IMG/VR virus record: IMGVR_UViG_3300004369_000079
Span: 1-31,768 of that record
DNA: 31,768 nt
Direction: 5' to 3' (one strand)
Origin: a virus
Shown: positions 21,196 to 29,539 of the stretch, piece after piece
Layout of the letters: each line of letters starts with the position of its first letter
Numbering within the stretch: position 1 is the first letter of the stretch
Program-made: the position numbers and the translations under genes
The notes under the pieces: generated by a model
Databases searched by the model: none
What the model was told of the DNA's origin: nothing
The model's input: only the letters and a program-made list of their open reading frames with translations

Positions 21196-23244
21196 ATGGC
21201 ACGAATGACTAAAGAACAGCGGCTTGCTTTTGTGCATCAAGAGGCGCTGAACGAGTTTGACAACGCCCAGTCCCCCGTGAGGGACGAGCGCCTTCAGTGC
21301 CTACAGGACCGCCGGTTCTATTCTATCGCCGGGGCTCAGTGGGAAGGGCCGCTCGAGGAGCAATTTGAGAACAAACCCCGCTTTGAGGTGAACAAGATCC
21401 ACCTCTCCGTTATGCGGATCATCAACGAGTACCGGAACAACCGGATTGCGGTTGACTTCCTACCCCGCGAACCCGAATACGACGGCCTGGCCGACACCCT
21501 GGACGGCCTGTTCCGCGCTGACTGTCACGACTCCTGTGCCGATGAAGCCTTCGACAACGCCTTCGAGGAAGCTGTTGGTGGTGGCTTTGGCGCCTTCCGC
21601 CTTCGTACCGAATACGAGGATGAGGAGGACGAGGACAACGAGCACCAGCGCATCCGCATCGAGCCCATCTTCGACGCTGACTCAAGCGTCTTCTTCGACG
21701 TTGATGCCCGGAGGCAGGATAAGGCGGACGCACGCTTCTGCTTTGTGATTTATGCCATGACGCGGGAAGCCTATGCCGAGGCGTATGACGACGACCCCTC
21801 AGACTGGCCGAAGGAGATCACCCAGGTAGAGTTCGACTGGTGCACGCCGGATGTTGTGTACATCGCGGAGTATTATAAGGTTGAAGAAGTGACAGAGACC
21901 CTCCGAATTTACGAGGCTATCGATGGCACTGAAGAAAAGTATCGGCAGTCTGACTTCGACGCGGACCCTGAATTAGAAGACAAGCTCGCCGCCATTGGCT
22001 CCATCGAGGTACGCAAGCGCCGCGTTAAGCGTAAGAGAGTACACAAGTACCTCATGTCTGGCGGGAAGGTGCTAGAGGATCTCGGCTACATCGCAGGCAA
22101 GTGCATCCCGATCATTCCCGTCTATGGCAAGCGGTGGGTGGTGGATAACGTCGAGCGCTGCATGGGCCACGTTCGTTTGGCTAAGGACGCCCAGCGGCTC
22201 AAGAATATGCAGTTATCTAAGCTGGCGGAGGTCGCCGCGTTAGGTTCTGTCGAGAAGCCCATCTTATTGCCCGAGCAGGTGGCAGGGCACCAGATGATGT
22301 GGGCAGAGGACAACTTAAAGGACTACCCGTACCTCCTGGTGAACCCCATCACGGGACCGAATGGCGAGACCCAGGCTGCTGGCCCTGTCGCTTACACCCG
22401 CTCTCCTCAAGTGCCTCAAGCGCTGGCTGGCCTGCTACAGCTCACCGAAGCCGACATGGACGACATTCTCGGAGGCCAGGGCGAGGCCGACAAGATGGTG
22501 TCGAACATCTCCGGGAAGGCTGTGGAGCTGATTCAGGAGCGGATCGACAAGCAGGCTTACATCTACATGAGCAACTTCGGCAAGGCCATGCAGCGCTGCG
22601 GTGAAGTCTGGCTGTCGATGGCTCAAGAGGTCTACACGGAAGAGAAGCGCCGCATGAAGACCGTCTCTGAAGAGATGGAGATCGGTTCCATTGAGCTCAT
22701 GACGCCGACCCTATCTGAGATCGGTGAGGTTGAGTACGAGAACGACCTATCGGATGCCAAGATGGACGTATTCGTGGACGTTGGGCCTACCAGTGAGTCT
22801 AAGCGTGCCTCGACCGTCCGGGCACTGACCGGGATGATGGCGATAACGCAAGATCCCCAAACGATGCAGGTGCTGTCGGCTCTTTCCTTAATGAACATGG
22901 AAGGCGAAGGGCTCTCTGACGTTCGCAAGTTCTTCCGCAAGCAGCTTGTCCAGATGGGTGCAGTCGAGCCCACGGAAGAAGAGCAGCAGCAGATGATGGC
23001 GGCTCAGCAAGCAGCCCAGCAGCAGGAAGACCCGAACGCGGTATTCCTCAAGGCTGCGGCCGAGGAAGCTGTGGCGAAGGCCCAGAAGGCCCGTGCTGAC
23101 GTGATTGAGACCATCGCTGACGCGGAATACAAGCAGGCGAAGACGATTGAAACCTACAGCAAGGTCGATAACGACGACGAGCGGCTGCGGCTTGAGACCG
23201 CCAAGAACATAAGGAGCCTAGTGAGTGGCGACCAGGGGCGTTAA
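21196..23244 (+). CDS. Portal protein, P22 gp1 family
   Basis: A 682-residue protein (P22 gp1 is 725). The N-terminal region has RFEVNKIHLSVMRIINEYRN (residues ~64-83), AFEEAVGGGFGAFRLRTEY and EPIFDADSSVFFDVDAR, matching the P22 portal pattern; IIPVYGKRWVVDN and SGKAVELIQERID (stem and clip region) follow. The C-terminus is Gln/Ala-rich then a long heptad helix (KAAAEEAVAKAQKARADVI), as in the P22 portal barrel. Twelve copies form the DNA channel at one vertex. The stop overlaps the next gene by 20 nt. Confidence 0.93.
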   Translation: MARMTKEQRLAFVHQEALNEFDNAQSPVRDERLQCLQDRRFYSIAGAQWEGPLEEQFENKPRFEVNKIHLSVMRIINEYRNNRIAVDFLPREPEYDGLADTLDGLFRADCHDSCADEAFDNAFEEAVGGGFGAFRLRTEYEDEEDEDNEHQRIRIEPIFDADSSVFFDVDARRQDKADARFCFVIYAMTREAYAEAYDDDPSDWPKEITQVEFDWCTPDVVYIAEYYKVEEVTETLRIYEAIDGTEEKYRQSDFDADPELEDKLAAIGSIEVRKRRVKRKRVHKYLMSGGKVLEDLGYIAGKCIPIIPVYGKRWVVDNVERCMGHVRLAKDAQRLKNMQLSKLAEVAALGSVEKPILLPEQVAGHQMMWAEDNLKDYPYLLVNPITGPNGETQAAGPVAYTRSPQVPQALAGLLQLTEADMDDILGGQGEADKMVSNISGKAVELIQERIDKQAYIYMSNFGKAMQRCGEVWLSMAQEVYTEEKRRMKTVSEEMEIGSIELMTPTLSEIGEVEYENDLSDAKMDVFVDVGPTSESKRASTVRALTGMMAITQDPQTMQVLSALSLMNMEGEGLSDVRKFFRKQLVQMGAVEPTEEEQQQMMAAQQAAQQQEDPNAVFLKAAAEEAVAKAQKARADVIETIADAEYKQAKTIETYSKVDNDDERLRLETAKNIRSLVSGDQGR

Positions 23245-25675
23245 AGAGTTCGTTGATTCCTACATCGCGGGGCTGACGCAACCGGCTCAGCCTTTCTCCG
23301 GTGGTGGGCAGATGGCTCGCCGTCAGCAGCCGAGCATCGTTCAGAGTCCCTTTGATCGCCAGGTTACCGGGGCGATGGAGGCGGCTGGAGCTATGGGAAC
23401 GGGGTTTGCGTCCTTGTTTCCTGCTGGTGCGGAGGGAATCTTTAAGCTAATACGCACAGGAAGCCCCCTAGAAGCCGGTCAGAGGGCCGAACAGGTCCAA
23501 GAGGCCCTGACCTACCGCCCCCGCACGCAAGAGGGCCAGGAGGCTTTCAGGGCGGTTGGGGAGGTGTTGTCCCCCCTGTCTGCCCCGTCAGAGTATGTCG
23601 GGCAAACCATTTTGGACATCACGGGATCGCCTGCTCTTGCAACGTTTGGCGAAGTTGCATTAGACCCGCTCGATAAACTAGTGCCTGGCCTCAAGGCGGT
23701 TGGAGCTGGAGCCCTAGGGGCTATGGCTGCTGTTCCTCCCCTGGTGGGCAAGGCAGCTAAGCGTGGAAGCGCTGTAAACCTTCGGCGTCAGGATGAGATG
23801 CTTGAGGTTACCCCTCCCCCGGAGCTGCAAGAGATCATGCAACAACGGGTGGCTATGGAATCCGAGGCGGCAGGCAAGCCGGTTCGCCCGAAGATTAAGA
23901 TCGACGATCTGACGACGTATCTTGAGCAGGACCATGTAAATCGGTACGGGCGGAAGCTAGATCCCTACGATGAAGCGGACTTCGAGGAAGCGCTTGAGGC
24001 GGCTGCGCAAGAAGTCGAATATCAGCTTCAGCAAGCTGTAAGCGGGAAGGGATGGTATGACTCCGACGTTCGCAAGACGTTTGAGAACGCATCGCGCATT
24101 CCAGGGCTTGAATCTTTAGCTAATAACGAAACGGATCGCGTTATCTGGTCGGCCCTTGCCGCGCCTACCTCAATCGGCAATGACGTGGACCTCAATACGA
24201 AAGCCGCTACCGCCGCGTTCCTGCAGTACAAGCGCAACGGTGAGGTTCCGACTACCCCCCCGAAGCCTGGTGCGGTGACGGAGGGCATCGCTGGCGCAGG
24301 ATGGGGCGTTAAAGGCAAGTCTGTCGCTGCGGGCATGAAGGTTATTGACCACCTCATCAAGAAGTATGGCGAAGAGGGTTTCGCGGACTGGTGGATGTCC
24401 CCGCACACCCTAGGCGAACTGACCCAGCTTCGGAAAGAGGCAGGGCTATCTGGTGCTCCTAGCGGGTTAAGCGGTGGCAAGGACAGTATGCATCTCGGGG
24501 CTAAGATCCTCGGGGACAAGACTGGTCAATACTCGCTTAACATCAACGGCTACCAGGGTACGACAAAAGATGTCTGGTTCTCTCGGACCTTCGGCCGTCT
24601 CTTTGGCGATCTTCGAGATGCGAAAGGCGCTGCAATCGGTGGCCCGCGCAACGCAAAAGAGCGCCGCCGTATGGAGGAGTTCACGCGGCGTTTGACTGAC
24701 AAAATTGAAAGCGGCAAGCTATCAGAGCAGGATGCGCAAGCTGTCCTGTGGTTTTTTGAGCAGAACCTATACAGCGACCTAGGTGTACCGTCGCGGCCTG
24801 GTTCATTTAGCAAGGGGATGGAGAAAGTAGATGAGCAATTACGACGAGGAGTTCGCGAGGGCGATGAAGCTCAAGCTGGACTTGAACCGCCAAGCCCGCT
24901 CGAAGGATTCCGGGGCCTCGGCCAGACCCAGCGCACCGTCCGCGCCCAGCGCAGGCTCGAGCTTCCGGGACGAGATAATGCGGCAGGTGATGGCGGAGCA
25001 CCCAGGGCTTACGCTCGAGGAGCTGGACAGCCAGATGGCGGCACTGGGCTACTAACGCTTGAGCCGTCTCCCGAGGTTGCAGCCCGGTACAATGAGTCCG
25101 GGCTCAATCTCCCTGCAATTCGTCAGCAAGACGCCGCACAAAACGCAGCCGAATACAGCGCAACGATGCGAGCCGCAATGGCTGGCAACCCGATGGGCGC
25201 ACAGGTTGAAATCAAATCTCCCGAGGATCTCGCCCAGGCCCGTCTCTTCCGCACCGATAACGGCAGCGGATTTGCTATCAAGGATGACGGTGACGTGGTC
25301 GCTGTCTTCGCATCTCCAGACGAGTCCAAGGGTGGCGCTTATGCCATGCTCCAGGCCGCTGTAGAGGCCGGTGGGCGCAAGCTAGACGCATTCGATACCT
25401 ACCTGCCAAAGATCTACGAAGCGGCTGGATTCCGCCCTGTGGCGCGTCTCAAGTGGAATGATGAGTACCAGCCTCCTGGTTGGGATAAAGAGACCTTCAA
25501 GAATTACAACAACGGCGAGCCCGATGTGGTCTTTTTTGTCTATGACCCGAACTATTTTGGGGGCACCGGCAAGATGGATGTGCCCTACGTCGATGAGTAC
25601 GACGAGGGCGTGGCCCTGCAAAGCGCCAAGATGAAGGAACTGGCTCCCGAGGTGGAGCGCATCTACGGTAAATAA
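23225..25675 (+). CDS. Large multidomain virion-associated protein with GNAT-like C-terminus
   Basis: 816 residues, between portal and scaffold, where P22 has no gene. Layout: a hydrophobic Gly/Ala region (~45-75); LTYRPRT at residue 95, shared with the gp16-like ejection protein; a helical middle; a globular part (~330-530) with GQYSLNINGYQGTTKDVWFS and QAVLWFFEQNLY; a Gly/Arg/Pro-rich low-complexity stretch (~536-610) that coincides with an out-of-frame gene; then a C-terminal domain (~665-780) with GSGFAIKDDGDVVAVFASPD, LDAFDTYLPKIYEAAGFRPV and PDVVFFVYDP, resembling GNAT-like domains of phage polyvalent proteins. An injected or capsid-internal protein is inferred. It could also be two genes fused through the overprinted linker. 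Confidence 0.7.
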   Translation: MATRGVKEFVDSYIAGLTQPAQPFSGGGQMARRQQPSIVQSPFDRQVTGAMEAAGAMGTGFASLFPAGAEGIFKLIRTGSPLEAGQRAEQVQEALTYRPRTQEGQEAFRAVGEVLSPLSAPSEYVGQTILDITGSPALATFGEVALDPLDKLVPGLKAVGAGALGAMAAVPPLVGKAAKRGSAVNLRRQDEMLEVTPPPELQEIMQQRVAMESEAAGKPVRPKIKIDDLTTYLEQDHVNRYGRKLDPYDEADFEEALEAAAQEVEYQLQQAVSGKGWYDSDVRKTFENASRIPGLESLANNETDRVIWSALAAPTSIGNDVDLNTKAATAAFLQYKRNGEVPTTPPKPGAVTEGIAGAGWGVKGKSVAAGMKVIDHLIKKYGEEGFADWWMSPHTLGELTQLRKEAGLSGAPSGLSGGKDSMHLGAKILGDKTGQYSLNINGYQGTTKDVWFSRTFGRLFGDLRDAKGAAIGGPRNAKERRRMEEFTRRLTDKIESGKLSEQDAQAVLWFFEQNLYSDLGVPSRPGSFSKGMEKVDEQLRRGVREGDEAQAGLEPPSPLEGFRGLGQTQRTVRAQRRLELPGRDNAAGDGGAPRAYARGAGQPDGGTGLLTLEPSPEVAARYNESGLNLPAIRQQDAAQNAAEYSATMRAAMAGNPMGAQVEIKSPEDLAQARLFRTDNGSGFAIKDDGDVVAVFASPDESKGGAYAMLQAAVEAGGRKLDAFDTYLPKIYEAAGFRPVARLKWNDEYQPPGWDKETFKNYNNGEPDVVFFVYDPNYFGGTGKMDVPYVDEYDEGVALQSAKMKELAPEVERIYGK
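24831..25055 (+). CDS. Gene embedded out of frame within the 816-residue virion protein gene
   Basis: A 74-residue frame inside 23225-25675. It has ATG with GGAG seven bases upstream (GGATGGAGAAAGTAG). The product looks like a real protein: NYDEEFARAMKLKLDLNRQA, a Ser/Ala/Pro linker, then FRDEIMRQVMAEHPGLTLEE and LDSQMAALGY. Third codon positions in this frame are strongly G/C, as in neighbouring genes, whereas the 816-residue frame over the same bases gives mixed third positions and an Arg/Gly/Pro-rich sequence. I therefore think this frame is translated. Homology and function are unknown; an assembly role beside the scaffold gene is possible. Confidence 0.6.
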   Translation: MSNYDEEFARAMKLKLDLNRQARSKDSGASARPSAPSAPSAGSSFRDEIMRQVMAEHPGLTLEELDSQMAALGY

Positions 25676-25680
25676 CCTAA

Positions 25681-25707
25681 TTGCATAAGCTTCAACGCTT
25701 TTATAAT
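25681..25707 (+). promoter_or_regulatory. Candidate promoter for the scaffold and coat genes
   Basis: A perfect -10 TATAAT at 25702-25707 in the 88-nt gap before the scaffold gene. The best -35 is TTGCAT at 25681-25686, only 15 nt upstream, the same hexamer as in the leftward early promoter. A promoter here would raise head-protein levels, with a terminator after the coat gene at 27957. By-eye assignment. Confidence 0.5.
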
Positions 25708-25763
25708 ATGTGTTCACGGCATCCGCCCAGCCGCGAAATGGGTGAGTCTAGCAGGGGTCTGAA

Positions 25764-26660
25764 ATGAACGATTTGGCAGAACAGATCGAGGATGAAGTCT
25801 ATGAAGACGAAGATGTGCTCAGCGAAGGCGGGGATGAAGCGGAAGAGCTACGGCTCGAAGCCGATGACGAAGCCGAAGACGAGCAAGCGGAGCCGGTAGA
25901 AGCCGAGGCCGAAGAGTCTGAGACTGATGACGACGGTTTAGTCGTCTCGATTGACGGGGAATCGCCAGCCCCAGAGGAAGCAGCACCGGAATGGGTGCGC
26001 GACCTGCGCAAGCAGCACCGAGAGCAGAAGCGTAGGAACCGTGAGCTGGAACAAGAACTTGAGCAGATGCGGAGCCAGGGCCAACGAGCCCAGCCGCTAG
26101 GGCCTAAGCCCACCCTCGAGGTCTACGACTACGACACGGATAAATACGAAGCGGCTCTTGCGAACTGGTTTGACAGGAAGCGTAGGCATGACGCCGAGCA
26201 GGAAGCTGTCCAGCGTCAGCAGCAAGCCATCACACAGCAGTGGGAGCAGAAGCAACAGGAGTATTTCCGTCGCAAGGAGGCGCTGAAGGCCCGAGACTTC
26301 GATGATGCGGAGGATGTTGTTAAAGACATCTTAAACGTCACGCAGCAGGGCATCATCGTCAAAGGCGCGGATAACCCCGAGATTGTTGTTTACGCTCTAG
26401 GCAAGAACCCCAAGAAGGCGCAGGAGCTTGCTCAGATTGATGACCCCATTGACTTCGCGTTTGCGATCAGCAAATTGGAGGCCAAATTGAAGGTTGCAAC
26501 GAAGAAGTCGGCACCCCCGCCCGAGAAGACGGTCAAAGGACAGGGCCGTGTATCGGGTTCGGTGGACTCAACCCTTGAACGGCTGAGAGCTGAAGCAGAG
26601 AAGACCGGAGACTACTCAAAGGTTCTTCGCTACAAGAAACAGCTCAAGGCGAACAAATGA
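25764..26660 (+). CDS. Scaffolding protein, P22 gp8-like
   Basis: A 298-residue protein (P22 gp8 is 303). The N-terminal third is extremely acidic (EVYEDEDVLSEGGDEAEELR onward), the middle has coiled-coil-like Gln/Arg/Glu helices (KQHREQKRRNRELEQELEQM; QQQQ-rich stretch near residue 155), and the C-terminus is basic and helical (STLERLRAEAEKTGDYSKVL, then RYKKQLKANK), the coat-binding helix-loop-helix position in P22. It directs coat assembly into procapsids and leaves before or during packaging. The gene is just upstream of the coat gene, the P22 order. Confidence 0.85.
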   Translation: MNDLAEQIEDEVYEDEDVLSEGGDEAEELRLEADDEAEDEQAEPVEAEAEESETDDDGLVVSIDGESPAPEEAAPEWVRDLRKQHREQKRRNRELEQELEQMRSQGQRAQPLGPKPTLEVYDYDTDKYEAALANWFDRKRRHDAEQEAVQRQQQAITQQWEQKQQEYFRRKEALKARDFDDAEDVVKDILNVTQQGIIVKGADNPEIVVYALGKNPKKAQELAQIDDPIDFAFAISKLEAKLKVATKKSAPPPEKTVKGQGRVSGSVDSTLERLRAEAEKTGDYSKVLRYKKQLKANK

Positions 26661-26675
26661 CTTTAGGAGGCCATC

Positions 26676-27947
26676 ATGGCTAATGCATTTTCCAAGGAAG
26701 AGCGCGTTGCGTTCGAGGATCTTCTCGAAGGCTTCAACGATGCCCTAATCCTTTCCCGTAACGTGAGCGTGTACAACACGGACTCCGCAATGATGGAGCG
26801 CGCACGCGACACCATCTGGCGTCCGATGCCCTACATCGCTCAGTCCATCAACGCTACCGCTGGCAGCTCCATCGCTGGTTCGTATCAGGACATGACTCAG
26901 CTTTCTGTGCCCGCTACCCTGGGCTACAGCAAGGCCGTCCCCTGGACGATGACCACGCTGGAACTGCGTGACGCCCTCCAAGAGGGTCGCCTCGGCACGG
27001 CAGCACGTCAGAAGCTCGCTTCCGACATCAACCAGGCCGTTCTCGACGTTGCCGCTAACCAGGGCACGCTTGTTGTGACCACCAACACCCCGGCTGGTGA
27101 CTACGACGACGTGGCTCTCTGCGACACCGTTATGAACGAGCAGGGTGTGCCGGACTTCGACCGCTTCCTGGCCCTCTCCAGCCGCGACTACAACGGTCTC
27201 GCTGGGAACCTAGCAGCAGCTACCCGTTCCTTCGGGAATGCGAAGTCTGATTCCGCCTACGAGCGCAGCTTCGTGGGTATGGTCGCTGGCTTCGACACCT
27301 ACAAGCTTGATACCGCCAAGCGGATCACGGCTCAGGCAGCAGCCCCCACGATGAACACCACTCTGGCAGCAAACGTCGAGTATGTGCCCCAGGCAACCTC
27401 GGTCGCTGTTGGTGGCGAGATCAACGTGGACAACCGCTACCAGCAGGTGACGGTTTCCAGCACCGCTGGTCTGGCTGCTGGTGACGCCTTCGAGATCGCT
27501 GGCGTGGAAGCTGTGCATCACATCACGAAGCAAAGCACGGGTCAGCTCAAGACCTTCCGTGTGATCTCCGTGGACAACCCCACGACCATGACCATCTCCC
27601 CGGCTATCATCAGCGGCGGTGGCGGTACCGATGCCGAGCTTCAGTACAAGAACGTGGAGCTTGCTTCCACCTCTGCCACTGCGGCTATCACCTTCCTCAA
27701 CACCACGGCAGCTAACGTCAACTGCTTCTGGCAGCGGGACGCTCTCGAGCTTCTCCCTGGCCGGTTCGCAGTGCCCTCCGACGCTGGCACCGCTGTGATG
27801 CGTGCGACCACCGATCAAGGTGTGGAGCTTGTCATGCAGAAGTTCTATGACATCGACAGCATGACGATCAAGTATCGTCTTGACACTTTGTTTGGGGTTT
27901 GCTGCAAGCAGCCTGAGATGGCTGGTATCCTCCTCTTCGATCAATAA
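26676..27947 (+). CDS. Major capsid (coat) protein, P22 gp5-like HK97 fold
   Basis: 423 residues (P22 gp5 is 430). Diagnostic segments: [17 protein letters not shown] (P22 SSNTIWMPVEQ), [20 protein letters not shown] (P22 AARKLANNVELKVANMAAE), and [20 protein letters not shown] then [15 protein letters not shown], which matches the P22 I-domain [40 protein letters not shown] and [20 protein letters not shown] correspond to the C-terminal part. It forms the icosahedral shell. The ATG follows TTTAGGAGGCCATC. Codon use is strongly biased (GC3-rich), as expected for a highly expressed gene. An intrinsic terminator follows. Confidence 0.95.
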   Translation: [423 protein letters not shown]

Positions 27948-27956
27948 GAGGACTGA

Positions 27957-27988
27957 GGGGGCGGTGGCTTCGGCTACCGCTCCCTTTT
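27957..27988 (+). terminator. Intrinsic terminator with UUCG loop after the coat gene
   Basis: A 12-bp stem GGGGGCGGTGGC / GCTACCGCTCCC (two G-U pairs) closed by TTCG in the c(UUCG)g context, followed by TTTTCT. It lies 10 nt after the coat stop. It would separate abundant head mRNA from the tail genes, which probably also receive read-through. Confidence 0.85.
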
Positions 27989-28001
27989 CTAAGGAGGGCT
28001 T

Positions 28002-28139
28002 ATGCCTCTGAAGAAGGGTTACTCCAAGAAGACGATCAGCAAGAACATCAAGACCGAGATGAAGGCTGGTCGGCCTCAGAAGCAGGCGGTTGCGATTGCC
28101 CTCAATGTTGCTCGCAAGGCGAAGAAGAGGAAGAAGTGA
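28002..28139 (+). CDS. 45-residue very basic phage mini-protein
   Basis: The ATG follows TAAGGAGGGCTT. The product ([20 protein letters not shown], then [20 protein letters not shown] and a Lys/Arg tail) belongs to a type of tiny basic protein common in environmental phages near head genes; no function is established to my knowledge. The [13 protein letters not shown] helix is the most recognisable part. It may bind DNA inside the head. Its stop and the next start share one base (TGATG). Confidence 0.75.
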   Translation: MPLKKGYSKKTISKNIKTEMKAGRPQKQAVAIALNVARKAKKRKK

Positions 28140-28285
28140 TGGCAAAGGGTCTCTACGCCAACATCCAAGCAAAGCGTAAGCGCATCAAGGCCGGTTCTGG
28201 CGAGAAGATGCGGAAGCCTGGCACGAAGGGCGCTCCCACGGCCAAGGCGTTTAAGCAGGCCGCGAAGACGGCGAAGAAGAAATGA
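28139..28285 (+). CDS. 48-residue very basic phage mini-protein
   Basis: ATG in a TGATG overlap with the previous gene. The product is Lys/Arg/Ala-rich: [20 protein letters not shown], then GEKMRKPGTKGAPTAKAFKQ. The KRIKAGSGEKMRKPG segment is recurrent in environmental phage mini-proteins. Strong positive charge suggests nucleic-acid binding or a virion-internal role. The stop is in an ATGA overlap with the following gene, so the three small genes are coupled. Confidence 0.7.
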   Translation: MAKGLYANIQAKRKRIKAGSGEKMRKPGTKGAPTAKAFKQAAKTAKKK

Positions 28286-28593
28286 TCTCCTTCCCCAATC
28301 AAGTATTTCGTGAGGGTGGACCTCACTGGCACCCTGTGGCGCGTACTCGGTACAGCATCAAAGGTGTGAACAATGAAGAGGAGCTCCAGGCCGCACTTGC
28401 AGACGGCTGGCGCCTCTCCATGCTTGAAGCTGTGATCGATGAAGATCCAGTGGTAGAATCCGAAGAGCCCCTAGACGATTCTCCTCCCACGAAAGAGGAG
28501 ATGCTCCAGAAGGCGGAGGAGCTAGGGCTGAAGATCGACAAGCGCTGGTCTGAGAAGACCCTGCTTGCCAAGATCGAGGAGGCTCTCCAGTGA
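28282..28593 (+). CDS. 103-residue protein with C-terminal SAP/HeH-like motif
   Basis: ATG in an ATGA overlap. Residues ~1-50 are a small beta domain (HWHPVARTRYSIKGVNNEEE, LADGWRLSML), followed by an acidic linker (VVESEEPLDDSPP) and a C-terminal KEEMLQKAEELGLKIDKRWS then EKTLLAKIEEAL, the pattern of HeH/SAP-like helix-extension-helix DNA-binding motifs. It may be a head-tail connector or internal head protein. It overlaps the gp4-like gene by 4 nt (GTGA). Confidence 0.6.
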   Translation: MISFPNQVFREGGPHWHPVARTRYSIKGVNNEEELQAALADGWRLSMLEAVIDEDPVVESEEPLDDSPPTKEEMLQKAEELGLKIDKRWSEKTLLAKIEEALQ

Positions 28594-29069
28594 GCTACAC
28601 GAAGCGCCAGTTCATCACCGCAGCCTTTGAAGAGATTGGGCTGGCCTCGTATGTCTTCGATCTACAGCCAGAAGATCTCCAGACGGCCCTACGCCGCCTC
28701 GACGCCATGATGGCGGAGTGGAACGGCAAGGGTCTGCGCTTGGCATACCCCATCCCCTTGAGCCCGGAGGACGCCGATCTTGACACGGAGACGACGGTCC
28801 CTGACTGGGCTAATGAGGCGGTTATCACGAACCTTGCTGTGCGCCTTGCGTCGGGCTATGGAAAGACTGTTCCGCCCGATACTAAGATGATCGCACGGCA
28901 GGGCTACAACACGATTATGAGCCGTGCAGCGATGCCTCCCGAGATGCAGATGCCGCACTCCATGCCGCGTGGTGCAGGGCGCAAGCCTTGGCGCTACGAC
29001 GACCCTTTCATGCCCATCCCGGATGCTCCTGTGGAGACTGGTGGAGAGGGCGAGCTGGATCTTTATTGA
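28590..29069 (+). CDS. Head-tail connector, P22 gp4-like
   Basis: GTG start in a 4-nt overlap. 159 residues (P22 gp4 is 166). ALRRLDAMMAEWNGKGLRLA matches P22 DAVDDLEAMMAEWYQDGI; later VITNLAVRLASGYGKTVPPD matches P22 [20 protein letters not shown], and SMPRGAGRK matches P22 SRMPTGSGN. In P22, twelve gp4 copies bind below the portal and close the packaged head; P22 gp4 also has a reported peptidoglycan hydrolase activity, which I cannot assess here. It follows the coat region, as in P22. Confidence 0.88.
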   Translation: MSYTKRQFITAAFEEIGLASYVFDLQPEDLQTALRRLDAMMAEWNGKGLRLAYPIPLSPEDADLDTETTVPDWANEAVITNLAVRLASGYGKTVPPDTKMIARQGYNTIMSRAAMPPEMQMPHSMPRGAGRKPWRYDDPFMPIPDAPVETGGEGELDLY

Positions 29070-29079
29070 GGGCCTAACG

Positions 29080-29529
29080 ATGCCGACTATCAACCAACTG
29101 CCGACCGTTACGAGCCTCTCAGGCGGCGATCTCTTCGCGGTCTACAACACGGGGAACGGTGACGCCCGGAAGGTGTCTGCCACGACCCTCTCCGCCTTCA
29201 TTGCGGATCAGGGCGCAGCGTCAACCTTCACTCAGTTTGAGAGCCCCACGAACGGCTTCGTGCTGAACATTGGCGGTTCTGGCATCCAGACCTGGCTTAT
29301 CCTTACCCCGGCAACCAGCCTGGCCTCTGGGACGCTTGTCCTCCCGAATGCTGGTGGTGCGAAGGACGGGATGGAGATAATCGTAAACACTACGCGGCAG
29401 ATCAACAGCCTATCGTTCACCCTCAACGGTGCGACGGCTATCTACGGAAACCCCGCCGTCCTAGCGGCAGAAGACACCTTCACCCTTAAGTTTAGCAACG
29501 GCCTGAACTCCTGGTTCCGGGTCGCGTAA
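29080..29529 (+). CDS. Putative tail fibre / structural protein
   Basis: 149 residues. The N-terminus TINQLPTVTSLSGGDLFAVY then GDARKVSATTLSAFI is the typical beginning of phage fibre proteins that attach to a baseplate or tail (LPxxxxLxxxDxxxVxN-like). The C-terminus is beta-rich (SGTLVLPNAGGAKDGMEIIV; FTLKFSNGLNSWFRV). The ATG is 10 nt after the gp4-like stop with GAGGG upstream; a longer frame to 28924 overlaps gp4 and is not supported. P22 has no gene here, so this begins an inserted block before the gp10-like gene. Confidence 0.65.
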   Translation: MPTINQLPTVTSLSGGDLFAVYNTGNGDARKVSATTLSAFIADQGAASTFTQFESPTNGFVLNIGGSGIQTWLILTPATSLASGTLVLPNAGGAKDGMEIIVNTTRQINSLSFTLNGATAIYGNPAVLAAEDTFTLKFSNGLNSWFRVA

Positions 29530-29539
29530 GGAGCAGATC

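Noticed and set aside
27210-28172. 320-codon open frame on the minus strand across the coat gene
   Set aside because: Shadow of a strongly biased coat gene; Leu/Arg/His-rich, and runs through the terminator and the next genes.
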